From: Planifilum fulgidum
GTDB lineage: Bacteria; Bacillota; Bacilli; Thermoactinomycetales; DSM-44946
Direction of reading: 5' to 3'
Assembly: GCF_900113175.1 (NCBI RefSeq)
Contig: NZ_FOOK01000020.1
Coordinates: forward strand, 1-59,470
DNA: 59,470 bases
In this document: one piece after another, positions 43,398 through 52,789 of the stretch
Layout of the letters: every line of letters starts with the position of its first letter
Numbering within the stretch: the first letter of the stretch is position 1
Program-made: the position numbers and the translations under genes
Notes under the pieces: generated by a model
What the model was told of the DNA's origin: nothing
Database searches by the model: none
Seen by the model: only the letters and a program-made list of their open reading frames with translations

Positions 43398-44810
43398 ATG
43401 GCCTTTCGGGATCGATTGAAGGAATCCATCCGGCGGATGGGTCTGTTGGAGCGGGGCGACACGGTGTTGGTGGGCGTGTCGGGCGGGCCGGATTCGATGG
43501 CCCTCCTGCACGCCTTGTGGCGTTTGTCCGACGAAGAGGATTGGCGTATCGTCGCGGTGCATGTGAACCATCAGCTGCGGGGGGAGGCGAGCGAGGCGGA
43601 TCAGGCCTATGTGGAGGCCCGCTGCCGGGAGTGGGGCATTCCCTGCGATGTCCGCCGGGTGGACGTGTCCGCCCGGCTCCGGGAGCGGGGCGGAAACCTT
43701 CAGGATGTGGCCCGCCGCCTCCGCTACGACGCTTTCCGGGAGGCGGCGGAGGAGGCGGACGCCGACAAACTGGCGCTGGCCCACCAGGCGGACGACCAGG
43801 TGGAGACGGTCCTGATGCGGTTCTTGCGGGGCACCGGCGTCGGCGGCTTGGCCGGCATTCCCCCGTCCCGCCCCTGGCACGGAAGGCGGCTGGTGCGCCC
43901 CCTGCTTCCCTTTTTCCGGGAGGAGATCGAGGCGTATTGCCGGGAAGAGGGGCTTCAGCCCCGCCGGGATGAGAGCAACGATTCCCTCGCCTACACCCGC
44001 AACCGGCTCCGTCACCGCCTGATTCCGCAATTGGCCGAATTCAACCCCCGGGTGAAGGAGGCCATCCTGAAATTGAGCCTGCTTGCGGCGGAGGAAGAGA
44101 AGGTTTGGGAGCGCCTGGAGGCGGAAGCCGCGGAAAAGGTGACGGTCCGGCGGGAGGAAGGGGAGATTTCCCTGGACGTTTCGGCCCTCAGGCGTCAACC
44201 CCTTGCTTTACAAAGGAGATTGATTAAACTACACTTAAATTGTCTTGTAAAGGACGGAACGGTTGAGATTCCCATGAATGCCGTGGACCGGGTCCTTTCC
44301 CTGGCGGAGGGCGGCACGGGAAGCCGGCTGCACCTTCCGGGAAATCTGGAGGCGGAGCGGGAATACGGCCGTCTCCGCCTCAAAAGGGCGGAAGCGGATG
44401 AGACGAATTCCGAGGGGGGCGTTTTCCCCCTGGCCGTGCCCGGCGTGACCCCCCTGCCGGGAATGGGCGGGGTGATCGAGGCCCGGGTGGCGGATCGATC
44501 CCTGGCGGCGGAGGAGCTTAGGGGAAGGTGGGCCGTGTTCGATGCGGATCGGTTGGAACATCCCCTCTGCGTCCGGCCGCGCCGCCCCGGGGACCGCATG
44601 CGCCTTCTCGGGCTGGCGGGTTCCAAAAAGGTGAAGGACATCATGATTGACGCCAAGATTCCCAGGCGGATGCGGAATCGCTTGCCGTTGGTGATTCACG
44701 GGGAGGAAATCATCTGGATTCCGGGTCTGCGCCGCTCCGACTGGGCGCCGGTGACGAAAAAGACCCGGCGTTTCCTGTATTTGATGTGGCAGCCGTCCGA
44801 AGAGGAGTGA
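43398..44810 (+). CDS. tilS: tRNA(Ile)-lysidine synthase
   Basis: A 470-residue enzyme that changes C34 to lysidine in tRNA-Ile2 so that it reads AUA. The PP-loop VGVSGGPDSMALLHAL is near residue 29; the HVNHQLRGEAS and AHQADDQVETVLMR motifs follow; C-terminal TilS domains end in RPRRPGDRMRLLG and KVKDIMIDAKIPRRMR. GGAGGG lies 7 bases before ATG 43398. The order tilS-hpt-ftsH is conserved. A short AT-richer patch (44211-44275) breaks the otherwise GC-rich codon use. Confidence 0.96.
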   Translation: MAFRDRLKESIRRMGLLERGDTVLVGVSGGPDSMALLHALWRLSDEEDWRIVAVHVNHQLRGEASEADQAYVEARCREWGIPCDVRRVDVSARLRERGGNLQDVARRLRYDAFREAAEEADADKLALAHQADDQVETVLMRFLRGTGVGGLAGIPPSRPWHGRRLVRPLLPFFREEIEAYCREEGLQPRRDESNDSLAYTRNRLRHRLIPQLAEFNPRVKEAILKLSLLAAEEEKVWERLEAEAAEKVTVRREEGEISLDVSALRRQPLALQRRLIKLHLNCLVKDGTVEIPMNAVDRVLSLAEGGTGSRLHLPGNLEAEREYGRLRLKRAEADETNSEGGVFPLAVPGVTPLPGMGGVIEARVADRSLAAEELRGRWAVFDADRLEHPLCVRPRRPGDRMRLLGLAGSKKVKDIMIDAKIPRRMRNRLPLVIHGEEIIWIPGLRRSDWAPVTKKTRRFLYLMWQPSEEE

Positions 44811-44993
44811 AGGGGGCGGCGCGCGTGCGCCTTGAGGGACCGGGAAAGGTTTGACGGGGTTTTCGGCAAACGGGCGCGATGAGATCCAGTGGGCGGCAGG
44901 TGAGGGGCTCCTTTTGCGGATGGGCGTCTTGCCCGCTTTATGCATAACCGCTCTTCAGCGGGCCATTCTGTTTGAAAGGAGGCGAACCCCTGG

Positions 44994-45587
44994 TTGGAAG
45001 CCGGTCTGCTTGAATCCAGCATTCAGGCGGATGGTATGAACCGGGTATCCATGCACGAGGACATTCGGGAAATCTTGATCACAGAGGAAGCGATTCGGAA
45101 CAAGGTGCGGGAATTGGGTCGGCAATTGACGGAGGATTATCGCGGGAAGAACCCCCTCTGCATCTGCGTGTTGAAGGGGGCCGCCCTGTTCATGACGGAT
45201 CTCGTCCGCCAGATGGACATCCCGTTGGAGATGGACTTCATGGCCGTTTCCAGCTACGGCGCGTCGACGGTTTCTTCCGGCGTGGTGCGGATCATCAAGG
45301 ATCTGGACACTTCGGTGGAGGGCCGGCACGTGTTGGTGGTGGAGGACATCATCGACAGCGGCCTGACCCTGAGCTATCTGCTGGACCTGTTGCGGCAGCG
45401 CAACGCCGCTTCGATCAAGGTGGTCACCCTCCTGGACAAACCCCACCGCCGGACGGTGAACCTGACCCCGGATTATTGCGGTTTCACCGTGCCCGATGCC
45501 TTTGTGGTCGGCTATGGATTGGACTACGCGGAGAAGTATCGCAACCTCCCCTACATCGGCATTCTGAAGGAAGAGGTCTACCGGTAG
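44994..45587 (+). CDS. hpt: hypoxanthine phosphoribosyltransferase
   Basis: A 178-197-residue purine salvage enzyme that makes IMP or GMP from PRPP and hypoxanthine or guanine. The PRPP loop [28 protein letters not shown] and the C-terminal [18 protein letters not shown] are typical. The start is uncertain: AAAGGAGG (44975-44982) points to TTG 44994, while homology suggests ATG 45051 (MHEDIREIL) or 45036, neither with a good site. A hairpin (CCCGCT/AGCGGG, 44931-44962) precedes the binding site. Confidence 0.94.
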   Translation: MEAGLLESSIQADGMNRVSMHEDIREILITEEAIRNKVRELGRQLTEDYRGKNPLCICVLKGAALFMTDLVRQMDIPLEMDFMAVSSYGASTVSSGVVRIIKDLDTSVEGRHVLVVEDIIDSGLTLSYLLDLLRQRNAASIKVVTLLDKPHRRTVNLTPDYCGFTVPDAFVVGYGLDYAEKYRNLPYIGILKEEVYR

Positions 45588-45594
45588 AATTCGG

Positions 45595-45623
45595 TTGTGG
45601 GAGGCCTGCGGCTGTGGTAAAAT
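45595..45623 (+). promoter_or_regulatory. sigma-A promoter of ftsH
   Basis: TTGTGG (45595-45600) and TAAAAT (45618-45623) are spaced 17 bases apart. The predicted leader of about 255 bases has no supported gene, but a perfect AAAGGAGG at 45823-45830 without a start codon nearby. Confidence 0.6.
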
Positions 45624-45884
45624 GGTGAAAGGGTCAATATGGGAGTCGTGACAATGGGTTCCGTCGATATCGATCCGTCACAGCCAAGCGAAATATCGGA
45701 GGGAAAAGGGCTTTTCACCTCGCGGGGAGCAAGGTGACCAAGCCCATTCTTGCACTTTTCGGATGAAATCGGTTTTTGTCGAGACGCACTCCTTCATTCG
45801 AGCACCCTGACCTGTTTAAAAGAAAGGAGGCAAAGGCGGCTTTCCCCCGGGAATCGAGGGGGTCTCCGCTGCCCACAATCTCTT

Positions 45885-47879
45885 ATGAAAAACGTCTTCC
45901 GGATTCCCGGATTATATATTATTCTCATCTTCGTGGCCGTCGGGATTGGCAACGTGTACCTGCAGCAGCAGTCCGAGACGGAGACACTTACATACACCAA
46001 ATTCAAGGAAAAACTGAACGCGGGACAAATTGCCGAAGTGCTGGTCCGCCCCGAGGGCGAGACGTTCCGCGTCGAGGGAAAATACAAGAACGTTTCCCCG
46101 GGACAGGTGACCAATTTTGTCACCCATGTTCCGATGGACACCCGGGAGATCAATGACCTGGATAAGCACAAGGTGCACATCAATATCGAAAAGGCCAAGG
46201 GGGATTCCTTTCTACTCACGCTCCTGACGTCGATCGTCCCCCTCGTGCTCCTGCTCCTTTTCTTCTTCTGGGTGCTGAACCAGGCCCAGGGCGGGGGAAA
46301 CCGGGTCATGAATTTCGGCAAGTCCCGGGCCAAGCTGTACAATGAGGAGAAAAAGCGGATCACCTTCGATGACGTCGCCGGGGCCGACGAGGAAAAGGCG
46401 GAGCTGGTGGAGATCGTCGATTTTCTCAAAAACAGCCGGAAGTTCGCCTCCATCGGGGCGCGGATTCCCAAAGGGGTGCTCCTGGTGGGCCCCCCGGGAA
46501 CCGGAAAGACTCTGCTGGCGCGGGCGGTGGCCGGGGAGGCCCAGGTGCCCTTTTTCAGTATCAGCGGTTCCGACTTCGTGGAAATGTTCGTCGGCGTGGG
46601 CGCCTCCCGGGTCCGTGACCTGTTTGAGCAGGCGAAGAAGAATCATCCCTGCATCATCTTCATCGACGAGATCGATGCCGTCGGACGCCAGCGGGGCGCC
46701 GGACTGGGCGGCGGTCACGATGAGCGGGAGCAGACGCTCAACCAGCTGTTGGTGGAGATGGACGGCTTCGACGCCAACGACGGGATCATCGTGATGGCCG
46801 CCACCAACCGGCCGGACATCCTGGATCCCGCCCTGCTCCGGCCCGGCCGCTTCGACCGGCAGATCACCGTGAACCGCCCCGATGTGAAGGGGCGCGAAGC
46901 CATCCTGAAGGTGCACGCCCGGAACAAGCCCCTCGAGGAGAATGTGAAGCTGGAAGTGATCGCCCAGCGCACCATCGGGTTTACCGGGGCGGACCTGGAA
47001 AACCTGCTCAACGAGGCGGCTCTGCTGGCGGTGCGGAGGAACAAGGACAAGATCGGCATGGACGAGATTGACGAGGCGATCGACCGGGTGATCGCCGGTC
47101 CCCAGAAGAAAAGCCGGGTCATCAGCGAAAAGGAGAAGCGGACCATCGCCTATCACGAAGCGGGGCACACCATCGTCGGCTATTATCTGGAACATGCGGA
47201 GACGGTGCACAAGGTGACCGTCGTCCCCCGCGGCCAGGCCGGGGGCTATGTGGTGATGCTGCCCAAGGAAGACCGCTTCCTGCTGACGAAAAGCGAGCTG
47301 CTGGACCGGGTCACCGGCTTGCTCGCCGGGCGCGTGGCGGAAGAGATCGTCTTCGGGGAAATCAGCACGGGGGCCCACAACGATTTCGAGAAGGCGACCA
47401 ACATCGTCCGCCGCATGATCACCGAATTCGGCATGAGCGACAAGCTGGCCCCGATGCAGTTCGGCCGTCCCCAGGGGCATGTGTTCCTGGGTCGGGATCT
47501 CGGGCACGAGCAGAACTACAGCGACGCCATCGCCTACGAGATCGACCAGGAGATGCAGCAGCTGATCCGGACCTGTTACGAGCGGGCGAAAAATCTGCTT
47601 CTGGAGCACCGGGACCAGCTGGAGCTGATTGCCCAAACCCTGCTGGTGAAGGAAACCCTGGACGCCGAAGAGATCAAGCAGCTGCTTGAGACCGGAAAGC
47701 TGGATGATCCCGAGCTGAACGAAAAGATCAAGGTGAACATTCAGGGGAGCAAAAACCTGAACGGATCCGCCCAATGGAACGGGGAAGAGAAGAGCACGGG
47801 CGGAGAAAAGGCGGATGAAGCGAAGGACGAAGGGGAAAAAGAGCGCAAAACCGAGGGCGACAGCCCGCAGGGAAATTGA
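45885..47879 (+). CDS. ftsH: ATP-dependent zinc metalloprotease FtsH
   Basis: A 664-residue membrane AAA+ protease. Two transmembrane helices (about residues 8-25 and 112-132) flank an extracytoplasmic domain; then Walker A GPPGTGKT near 203, Walker [11 protein letters not shown], the SRH arginines in [10 protein letters not shown], and the zinc site HEAGH near 424. The acidic, Lys/Glu-rich C-terminus (from ~630) is disordered. ATG 45885 gives the standard N-terminus, yet no good site lies just before it; the frame is open upstream to 45750. It degrades unfolded membrane proteins and regulators. Confidence 0.96.
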   Translation: MKNVFRIPGLYIILIFVAVGIGNVYLQQQSETETLTYTKFKEKLNAGQIAEVLVRPEGETFRVEGKYKNVSPGQVTNFVTHVPMDTREINDLDKHKVHINIEKAKGDSFLLTLLTSIVPLVLLLLFFFWVLNQAQGGGNRVMNFGKSRAKLYNEEKKRITFDDVAGADEEKAELVEIVDFLKNSRKFASIGARIPKGVLLVGPPGTGKTLLARAVAGEAQVPFFSISGSDFVEMFVGVGASRVRDLFEQAKKNHPCIIFIDEIDAVGRQRGAGLGGGHDEREQTLNQLLVEMDGFDANDGIIVMAATNRPDILDPALLRPGRFDRQITVNRPDVKGREAILKVHARNKPLEENVKLEVIAQRTIGFTGADLENLLNEAALLAVRRNKDKIGMDEIDEAIDRVIAGPQKKSRVISEKEKRTIAYHEAGHTIVGYYLEHAETVHKVTVVPRGQAGGYVVMLPKEDRFLLTKSELLDRVTGLLAGRVAEEIVFGEISTGAHNDFEKATNIVRRMITEFGMSDKLAPMQFGRPQGHVFLGRDLGHEQNYSDAIAYEIDQEMQQLIRTCYERAKNLLLEHRDQLELIAQTLLVKETLDAEEIKQLLETGKLDDPELNEKIKVNIQGSKNLNGSAQWNGEEKSTGGEKADEAKDEGEKERKTEGDSPQGN

Positions 47880-47909
47880 GGGGGCTTTTCCAAGGCCGTG
47901 CTTGGCCTG

Positions 47910-47938
47910 GGAGGATGCCAAGGGCATCCTCCATTTTT
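47910..47938 (+). terminator. ftsH terminator
   Basis: GGAGGATGCC and GGCATCCTCC form a perfect 10-bp stem with loop AAG, followed by ATTTTT. Confidence 0.92.
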
Positions 47939-47947
47939 GATGCCTCG

Positions 47948-47977
47948 TTGAAGCCGGATTTCCCCTTCTGTTAAGAT
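47948..47977 (+). promoter_or_regulatory. sigma-A promoter of coaX
   Basis: TTGAAG (47948-47953) and TAAGAT (47972-47977) are spaced 18 bases apart, between the ftsH terminator and coaX. Confidence 0.65.
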
Positions 47978-48012
47978 GAAGTTGGACTTTTGGGACAAAG
48001 CGGGTGGAATCG

Positions 48013-48777
48013 ATGCTGTTGGTGATGGATGTCGGCAATACCCACATCGTGTTGGGGCTTTTTCAGGGGGACGAGCTGCTTCACCACTGGCGGATCCAGA
48101 CCGATCGCAACGCGACGGAAGATGAATATGCGATGTTGTTGAAGAGTTTGTTTGAACACGTAGGGATCCGGATGGAGGAGATCGACGGGGTGAGCATCTC
48201 ATCGGTGGTTCCGCCCCTCAAACGGGTGTTGCACCTGCTCGTCCGCAAGTATTTCGGTTTACAGCCCCTGGTGATCGGTCCCGGGGTGAAAACCGGACTC
48301 AACATCCAGTACGAAAATCCCCGGGAAGTGGGGGCGGACCGGATCGTGAACGCGGTGGCGGCGATCGAAACCTACGGTCCGCCGCTGATCATCGTCGATT
48401 TCGGGACGGCGACCACCTTCTGCTTTATCAACGAGCAGGGGCATTACGTCGGAGGAGCGATCGTTCCCGGCGTGCATGTTTCCGCGGAAGCTCTCCACCA
48501 GCGGGCCGCCCAGCTGACCCGGGTGGAGGTGGTCAAGCCGGAAAGCGTCGTGGGGCGGAACACCGTAAAGGCCATTCAGTCCGGTCTTTTTTACGGTTAT
48601 GTGGGCGTGGTGGACGGAATCGTGAACCGGATGAAGCGGCTTCTGACCAAGCGGCCCACGGTGGTGGCCACCGGAGGGCTGGCGGAGATGATTTCAAAGG
48701 AAGCGGAGACCATCGACGTGTATGATCCGCTGCTGACGCTGCGGGGGCTCAAGATCATTTACGAGCGGAATCAATAG
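48013..48777 (+). CDS. coaX: type III pantothenate kinase
   Basis: A 254-residue ASKHA-fold kinase for the first step of CoA synthesis. Motifs: [17 protein letters not shown] at the start (phosphate-binding DVGNT), [11 protein letters not shown], and VDFGTATTF with the catalytic Asp. ATG 48013 follows GGGTGG; the in-frame GTG 48004 is less likely. Unlike type I enzymes, CoaX is not inhibited by CoA and needs a monovalent cation. Confidence 0.95.
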   Translation: MLLVMDVGNTHIVLGLFQGDELLHHWRIQTDRNATEDEYAMLLKSLFEHVGIRMEEIDGVSISSVVPPLKRVLHLLVRKYFGLQPLVIGPGVKTGLNIQYENPREVGADRIVNAVAAIETYGPPLIIVDFGTATTFCFINEQGHYVGGAIVPGVHVSAEALHQRAAQLTRVEVVKPESVVGRNTVKAIQSGLFYGYVGVVDGIVNRMKRLLTKRPTVVATGGLAEMISKEAETIDVYDPLLTLRGLKIIYERNQ

Positions 48778-48805
48778 AAAAGCGGCAGCCTGAGCGGAGG
48801 AAGGG

Positions 48806-48854
48806 GACGGGCTGCTTTGCGCCGCCTTCGGCGAAGGGAGCAGCCCGTCTTTTT
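48806..48854 (+). terminator. coaX terminator
   Basis: GACGGGCTGCT and AGCAGCCCGTC form a perfect 11-bp stem over a 22-base loop that can fold further (CGCC/GGCG), followed by TTTTTG. Confidence 0.88.
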
Positions 48855-48986
48855 GTTCCCGAAAAGCCGCCCGGCGGGCGAAAACGGTTCCGGATGGTCC
48901 GCGGCTCCTTGTGGAATCCTGTAGGCGACGGGCCGGACGGCGGGGTTGCGGGATCGACAGGCGCGCAATGACCGGGAGGTGTCACG

Positions 48987-49865
48987 ATGAGGGAGGACTA
49001 CGCGGTCCGGGCGACGGCCCACGGCGGGACGCTGCGGGCCTTCGCCGCCCGGACGACCGAATTGGTGAAGGAGCTTCAACGGCGTCACCACACCTGGCCG
49101 GTGGCCACGGCCGCCCTGGGGCGGGCCGTCACGGTGGGGGCGATGATGGGGCTGATGCTCAAAGGGGAGAGGGACCGCCTCACCATCCAGATCAAGGGGA
49201 ACGGCCCCCTCGGCCAGATCGTGGTGGATGCGGATTCCCGGGGACACGTTCGGGGGTACGTGGACAACCCGGCGGTGGATCTCCCCTTGAACGACCGGGG
49301 CAAACTGGATGTGGCCGGAGCCGTCGGCGAGGGGATGCTCTACGTGGTCAAGGATCTCGGCCTGAAGGAACCCTACCGGGGGAGCGTGCCCCTCGTTTCC
49401 GGAGAGTTGGGGGAGGATTTCACCTATTATTTCACCGTATCGGAGCAAATTCCGTCGGCGGTGGGCGTCGGCGTCCTGGTGGACCGGGACGGTTCGGTGC
49501 TGGCGTCCGGAGGGTTTATCCTCCAGGTGCTGCCGGAAGCCGAGGAGGAGACGATCGCGCGCCTGGAGGAGCGGATTGCCGCCATGACCTCCGTCACCGA
49601 CCGGATTCAGGCCGGCGCCGCCCCCGAGGATCTGCTCCGGGAAGTGATCGGCGAGGATGTCCAGGTGCTGCAGCGGCAGCCCGTCTCCTTTGACTGTTCC
49701 TGCTCCCCGGACCGGATCCGTTCCCTTTTGAAGAGCATGGGGAAGGAGGAGATTTCGGCCCTCTTGCAAAAACAGGGGAAGGCGGAAGTGATCTGCCATT
49801 TCTGCAGCGAGCGCTACGTGGTGGAGAGAGAGGAACTGGAAAAGTGGCTGGGGGAAATGAAGTAG
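48987..49865 (+). CDS. hslO: redox-regulated molecular chaperone Hsp33
   Basis: A 292-residue chaperone activated by oxidation. The four zinc-binding cysteines are in FDCSCSPDR (residues ~232-238) and ICHFCSERY (residues ~269-273); on oxidation they form disulfides and the protein binds unfolding clients. The N-terminal DYAVRATAHGGTLRAFAA is typical. GGGAGGTG precedes ATG 48987. It precedes cysK as in B. subtilis, without the intervening yacD. Confidence 0.95.
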   Translation: MREDYAVRATAHGGTLRAFAARTTELVKELQRRHHTWPVATAALGRAVTVGAMMGLMLKGERDRLTIQIKGNGPLGQIVVDADSRGHVRGYVDNPAVDLPLNDRGKLDVAGAVGEGMLYVVKDLGLKEPYRGSVPLVSGELGEDFTYYFTVSEQIPSAVGVGVLVDRDGSVLASGGFILQVLPEAEEETIARLEERIAAMTSVTDRIQAGAAPEDLLREVIGEDVQVLQRQPVSFDCSCSPDRIRSLLKSMGKEEISALLQKQGKAEVICHFCSERYVVEREELEKWLGEMK

Positions 49866-49883
49866 ACGCCCCCGGCTTTTTTA

Positions 49884-49935
49884 TTGACAATGCCGGGGAA
49901 ATGGGGATAAGATAAAGGAAAGTAACCCTAGTTAC
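49884..49935 (+). promoter_or_regulatory. cysK promoter with a small inverted repeat
   Basis: TTGACA (49884-49889) and TAAGAT (49908-49913) have an 18-base spacer. GTAACCCTAGTTAC (49922-49935), a 5+5 inverted repeat, lies at the predicted transcription start and may be an operator. Confidence 0.65.
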
Positions 49936-49959
49936 ATGATGGGAATAGGAGGCCTTCAA

Positions 49960-50904
49960 ATGCGGGTTGCCAACAATATTCTGGAGCTGATCGGCCAGAC
50001 GCCGGTGGTCAAGCTGAACCGGATCATCGGAAAAACGGACGCGGACGTGTATTTGAAGCTGGAATTTTTCAATCCGGGGGGAAGCGTGAAGGATCGGATC
50101 GCCCTCAGCATGATCGAGGAAGCGGAGAAGCAAGGGCTTTTGAAACCCGGAGACACCATCGTGGAACCCACCAGCGGCAACACGGGAATCGGCCTGGCGA
50201 TGGTGGCGGCGGCCAAAGGGTATCGCGCCCTCTTGGTGATGCCGGACACGATGAGCCTGGAGCGTCGCAACCTCCTCCGGGCCTATGGTGCGGAACTGGT
50301 GCTGACGCCCGGCGCCGAGGGAATGCGCGGCGCGGTGAAAAAGGCGGAGGAAATCGTGCGGGAGCGGCCGAACCATTTCATGCCCCAGCAGTTCAAGAAC
50401 CCGGCCAACGTGAAAATCCACCGGGAAACGACCGCCCGGGAGCTGCTGGAGCAGATGGACGGCCATTTTGACGCCTTTGTCGCCGGCGTCGGCACCGGGG
50501 GAACGATCACCGGAGTCGGACAAGTGATCAAGGAGAAGATCCCCGGGGTGCACCTGGTCGCCGTCGAACCGAGCGCTTCGCCGGTCCTTTCCGGAGGAAA
50601 GCCCGGACCCCACAAGATCCAGGGAATCGGGGCCGGTTTCGTGCCGGACATTCTGGACACGGAGATCTATGACGAAGTGATCACCGTCGACAACGAGGAA
50701 GCCTTCCAGTGGGCCCGCCGGATGGCCCGGGAGGAAGGAATTCTCGGCGGCATTTCCTCCGGCGCGGCGGTGGCCGCCGCGGCCAAAGTGGCCCGCCGCC
50801 TGGGCCAAGGGAAAAAGGTGGTGGCGGTGGTTCCCAGCAACGGGGAGCGCTACCTGTCGACGCCCCTGTACCAGTTTGAAGAAGAGGAATCCACCGCGCG
50901 GTAA
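49960..50904 (+). CDS. cysK: cysteine synthase A (O-acetylserine sulfhydrylase)
   Basis: A 314-residue fold-type II PLP enzyme making cysteine from O-acetylserine and sulfide. The Schiff-base Lys lies in [16 protein letters not shown] (near residue 41), the substrate loop is [11 protein letters not shown], the phosphate-binding loop [10 protein letters not shown], and GISSGAA follows late. AGGAGG lies 7 bases before ATG 49960; ATG 49936 is upstream of the site. It has its own promoter and terminator. Confidence 0.96.
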   Translation: MRVANNILELIGQTPVVKLNRIIGKTDADVYLKLEFFNPGGSVKDRIALSMIEEAEKQGLLKPGDTIVEPTSGNTGIGLAMVAAAKGYRALLVMPDTMSLERRNLLRAYGAELVLTPGAEGMRGAVKKAEEIVRERPNHFMPQQFKNPANVKIHRETTARELLEQMDGHFDAFVAGVGTGGTITGVGQVIKEKIPGVHLVAVEPSASPVLSGGKPGPHKIQGIGAGFVPDILDTEIYDEVITVDNEEAFQWARRMAREEGILGGISSGAAVAAAAKVARRLGQGKKVVAVVPSNGERYLSTPLYQFEEEESTAR

Positions 50905-50919
50905 GCGGCAAAGGGGAAG

Positions 50920-50954
50920 AAGCCGCCGGATGAATCCGGCGGCTTCCGTTTTTT
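50920..50954. terminator. bidirectional terminator between cysK and the lipoprotein genes
   Basis: AAGCCGCCGGA and TCCGGCGGCTT form a perfect 11-bp stem with loop TGAA, followed by CCGTTTTTT in the plus direction. In the minus direction CTTCCCCTTT follows, so it may also serve the converging lipoprotein genes. Confidence 0.88.
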
Positions 50955-50991
50955 CCGGAAAACCGGGGAAGAAGGAGGAGGCAGGCGCGAA

Positions 50992-51948
50992 TTACTGCTC
51001 CGGCGTGACGATGATCTCGACGCGCCGGTTTTTTTGCCGCCCTTCAACGGTGTCATTGGAGGCGATGGGTTTTGTTTCTCCCCAGCCTTTGGTTTGGAAT
51101 CGGATTTCCTGCTGGGTCAATTTCTCAAGGTGTTCTTTGACCACTTCGGCCCGCTCTTCAGACAGCTTCTGGTTATACGCCGCAGAGCCGATGCTGTCGG
51201 TATGGCCTTCGATTTGCACCTTCGAATTGGGGAAGTGGTTTAGGAACCGCGCGACCTCGTTCAGTGTCGTTTTGGCTTCATCCGTCAGCGAGCTTTTGCC
51301 GAATTCGAAGAGGATGGGTTCAGGGACGTTCAGCTTAATCCAGTTCTCCCTTAGCGTAATTCCGACGGAGCCGGGCAATTCGATGTCCTTCAGCCGATTC
51401 GACTTGGAAAGTCCGTCCACCACATGGAAGGTGCCGACGCCGATCAACGTCAGGTCCTTATAGATCCGCACCTTGTATTCCCCGGGTTCCAATTTGCCAT
51501 CAATGGCCGGGCGGTAAAATTCCTTGGTGTACCATACGTAATCCGGGCTGAGGTATACCTCATACCGCCTGATCACCTTCTTCACTTCTCCCTTTAATTG
51601 AAGGAGATTGACGGTGAGTTTGTTGGTTCCGAAGGGCGAAGGGCTGGTCAGTTTAAAGCTGATGTTCTCATCGGTGTCAAAGGCTTCGCGGGGATTGGCC
51701 AAAGAACCTTTCACATTGGGGTCGAAATCGCCGAACTGCAATTTTTGCGCGTTCTCTTCCTGTTCGTTGACGTATTTTTTCCATTTTTTCTTTTCCTGTC
51801 GGATGGCTTCCTCCTCTTTTTTCTTTTTCTCCTCCTCCTTTTGCGTTTCGGTCTGCTTGTTCACCGCCTGAAGGGAGGACAGCCAATCCGCTTGGCATCC
51901 CGTGAGAAGCACGCAAAGAAGAAAGAGCCAGAATATCCGGTGTCGCAT
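50992..51948 (-). CDS. lipoprotein with C-terminal OmpA-like peptidoglycan-binding domain
   Basis: A 318-residue exported lipoprotein: signal peptide with lipobox LTGC (Cys18), a highly charged Lys/Glu coiled coil (residues ~33-70), a beta-rich middle domain (~72-185), then an OmpA domain from ~210 to the end (ILFEFGKSSLTDEAKTTLNE, QIEGHTDSIGSAAYNQKLSE, GWGETKPIASN, NRRVEI). Such a domain would bind peptidoglycan outside the membrane. The middle domain resembles that of the lipoprotein encoded 15 bases upstream (FGD, NPR, NESI/DENI, PGxYxVxxYxD, GTFxV in both). AAAGGAG precedes ATG 51948. It is not part of the Bacillus gene order. Confidence 0.85.
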   Translation of the reverse strand: MRHRIFWLFLLCVLLTGCQADWLSSLQAVNKQTETQKEEEKKKKEEEAIRQEKKKWKKYVNEQEENAQKLQFGDFDPNVKGSLANPREAFDTDENISFKLTSPSPFGTNKLTVNLLQLKGEVKKVIRRYEVYLSPDYVWYTKEFYRPAIDGKLEPGEYKVRIYKDLTLIGVGTFHVVDGLSKSNRLKDIELPGSVGITLRENWIKLNVPEPILFEFGKSSLTDEAKTTLNEVARFLNHFPNSKVQIEGHTDSIGSAAYNQKLSEERAEVVKEHLEKLTQQEIRFQTKGWGETKPIASNDTVEGRQKNRRVEIIVTPEQ

Positions 51949-51963
51949 GGAATGTTCTCCTTT

Positions 51964-52455
51964 CTAAGGAATCACTTCAAAGGTCCCTTTCGACATAAGG
52001 GTTTGATCCCGGTCCCGGTAAACCTCCACCCGGTATTTGCCGGGCTGAAGCCAGGGAAGACCGTCGTGGAAAGTGTAGATGCTGCCGAATGAGAGGGCGT
52101 CGACGTTGACTTTCTGCTCTTTGATCACCTCGCCCGTTTCACGGACGACTCGCACCCGGACCTCATGGGTAAACATCGGTTTATGGTCCTCAAAACAATA
52201 TGTAATCGATTCATTCGGGCGAAATTGCGAACGCGGATTGTCGACCGCGAACTTGGTTTCGTCTTCCGGCCAATCCCCGAACGTCATCGGTCTCGGATAG
52301 GAAGCGGAGGGTTGGGCTGGTTTGGAGGCGGGCTCGGATTTGGGCTTGGACTCGGCTTGGGGGGCGGGGGGATCTGCCTTGGGCAGGGCGAGTTGACAGC
52401 CGGAGAAGAGAAAAACAACAAAAAATAATATAAAAATTTTTAATAAATTTTTCAC
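51964..52455 (-). CDS. small lipoprotein related to its downstream neighbour
   Basis: A 163-residue lipoprotein with lipobox FSGC (Cys20), a Pro/Lys/Ser-rich linker (residues ~26-52) and a beta-rich domain (~56-163). That domain shares FGD, NPRxxF, NESI and a closing LQPGKYRVEVYRD...GTFEVIP with the middle domain of the next gene, but there is no OmpA domain. GTG 52455 (minus strand) follows AAGGAG. The pair probably arose by duplication followed by gain or loss of the OmpA part. Function is unknown. Confidence 0.75.
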   Translation of the reverse strand: MKNLLKIFILFFVVFLFSGCQLALPKADPPAPQAESKPKSEPASKPAQPSASYPRPMTFGDWPEDETKFAVDNPRSQFRPNESITYCFEDHKPMFTHEVRVRVVRETGEVIKEQKVNVDALSFGSIYTFHDGLPWLQPGKYRVEVYRDRDQTLMSKGTFEVIP

Positions 52456-52488
52456 CAGATCATCTCCTTAAAAAATTGTTATATGCAT

Positions 52489-52516
52489 ATTATATAAAAT
52501 AATGGCACTTTGGCAA
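52489..52516 (-). promoter_or_regulatory. promoter of the lipoprotein operon
   Basis: On the minus strand TTGCCA (52516-52511) and TATAAT (52494-52489) are 16 bases apart in an AT-rich patch that contrasts with the surrounding GC-rich DNA. Confidence 0.7.
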
Positions 52517-52789
52517 CGATTATTTTTCCCGATTGCCGATGGAATTAGGTTGGAATAAGAATTTTATGCGGCCGGAGCCGCAAAGCGAAAGGCCCAGGAG
52601 GCGGTCAAAGCCTCCGGGACGGGCGAACCATGGGAGATGACGCGGGGGTTTTGCTCCGCGCCGAAAGAGGCGGGTTGCGCCAAGGCGGATGCCGGTCGGA
52701 AAAGGGGGGGCTGGGAGCCGAAGGTTCCCGCAATCAAGGGAGGAAGATCCGGTGCCGGATCTGCAGCGGGCGGGGAGCTCGCCCTCGGG
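52517..52789. other. gap between the lipoprotein operon and the GrpB-family gene
   Basis: No supported gene. A short stem AGATCCGG/CCGGATCT (52747-52766) may end the GrpB-family transcript on the minus strand. A minus-strand open frame across 52564-53154 is out of frame with the GrpB-family gene and is Ser/Pro/Arg-rich, so I treat it as a shadow. Confidence 0.5.

Noticed and set aside
40743-44198. 1151-residue minus-strand open frame opposite spoIIE and tilS
   Set aside because: Antisense shadow created by high third-position GC; the opposite strand encodes well-conserved proteins.
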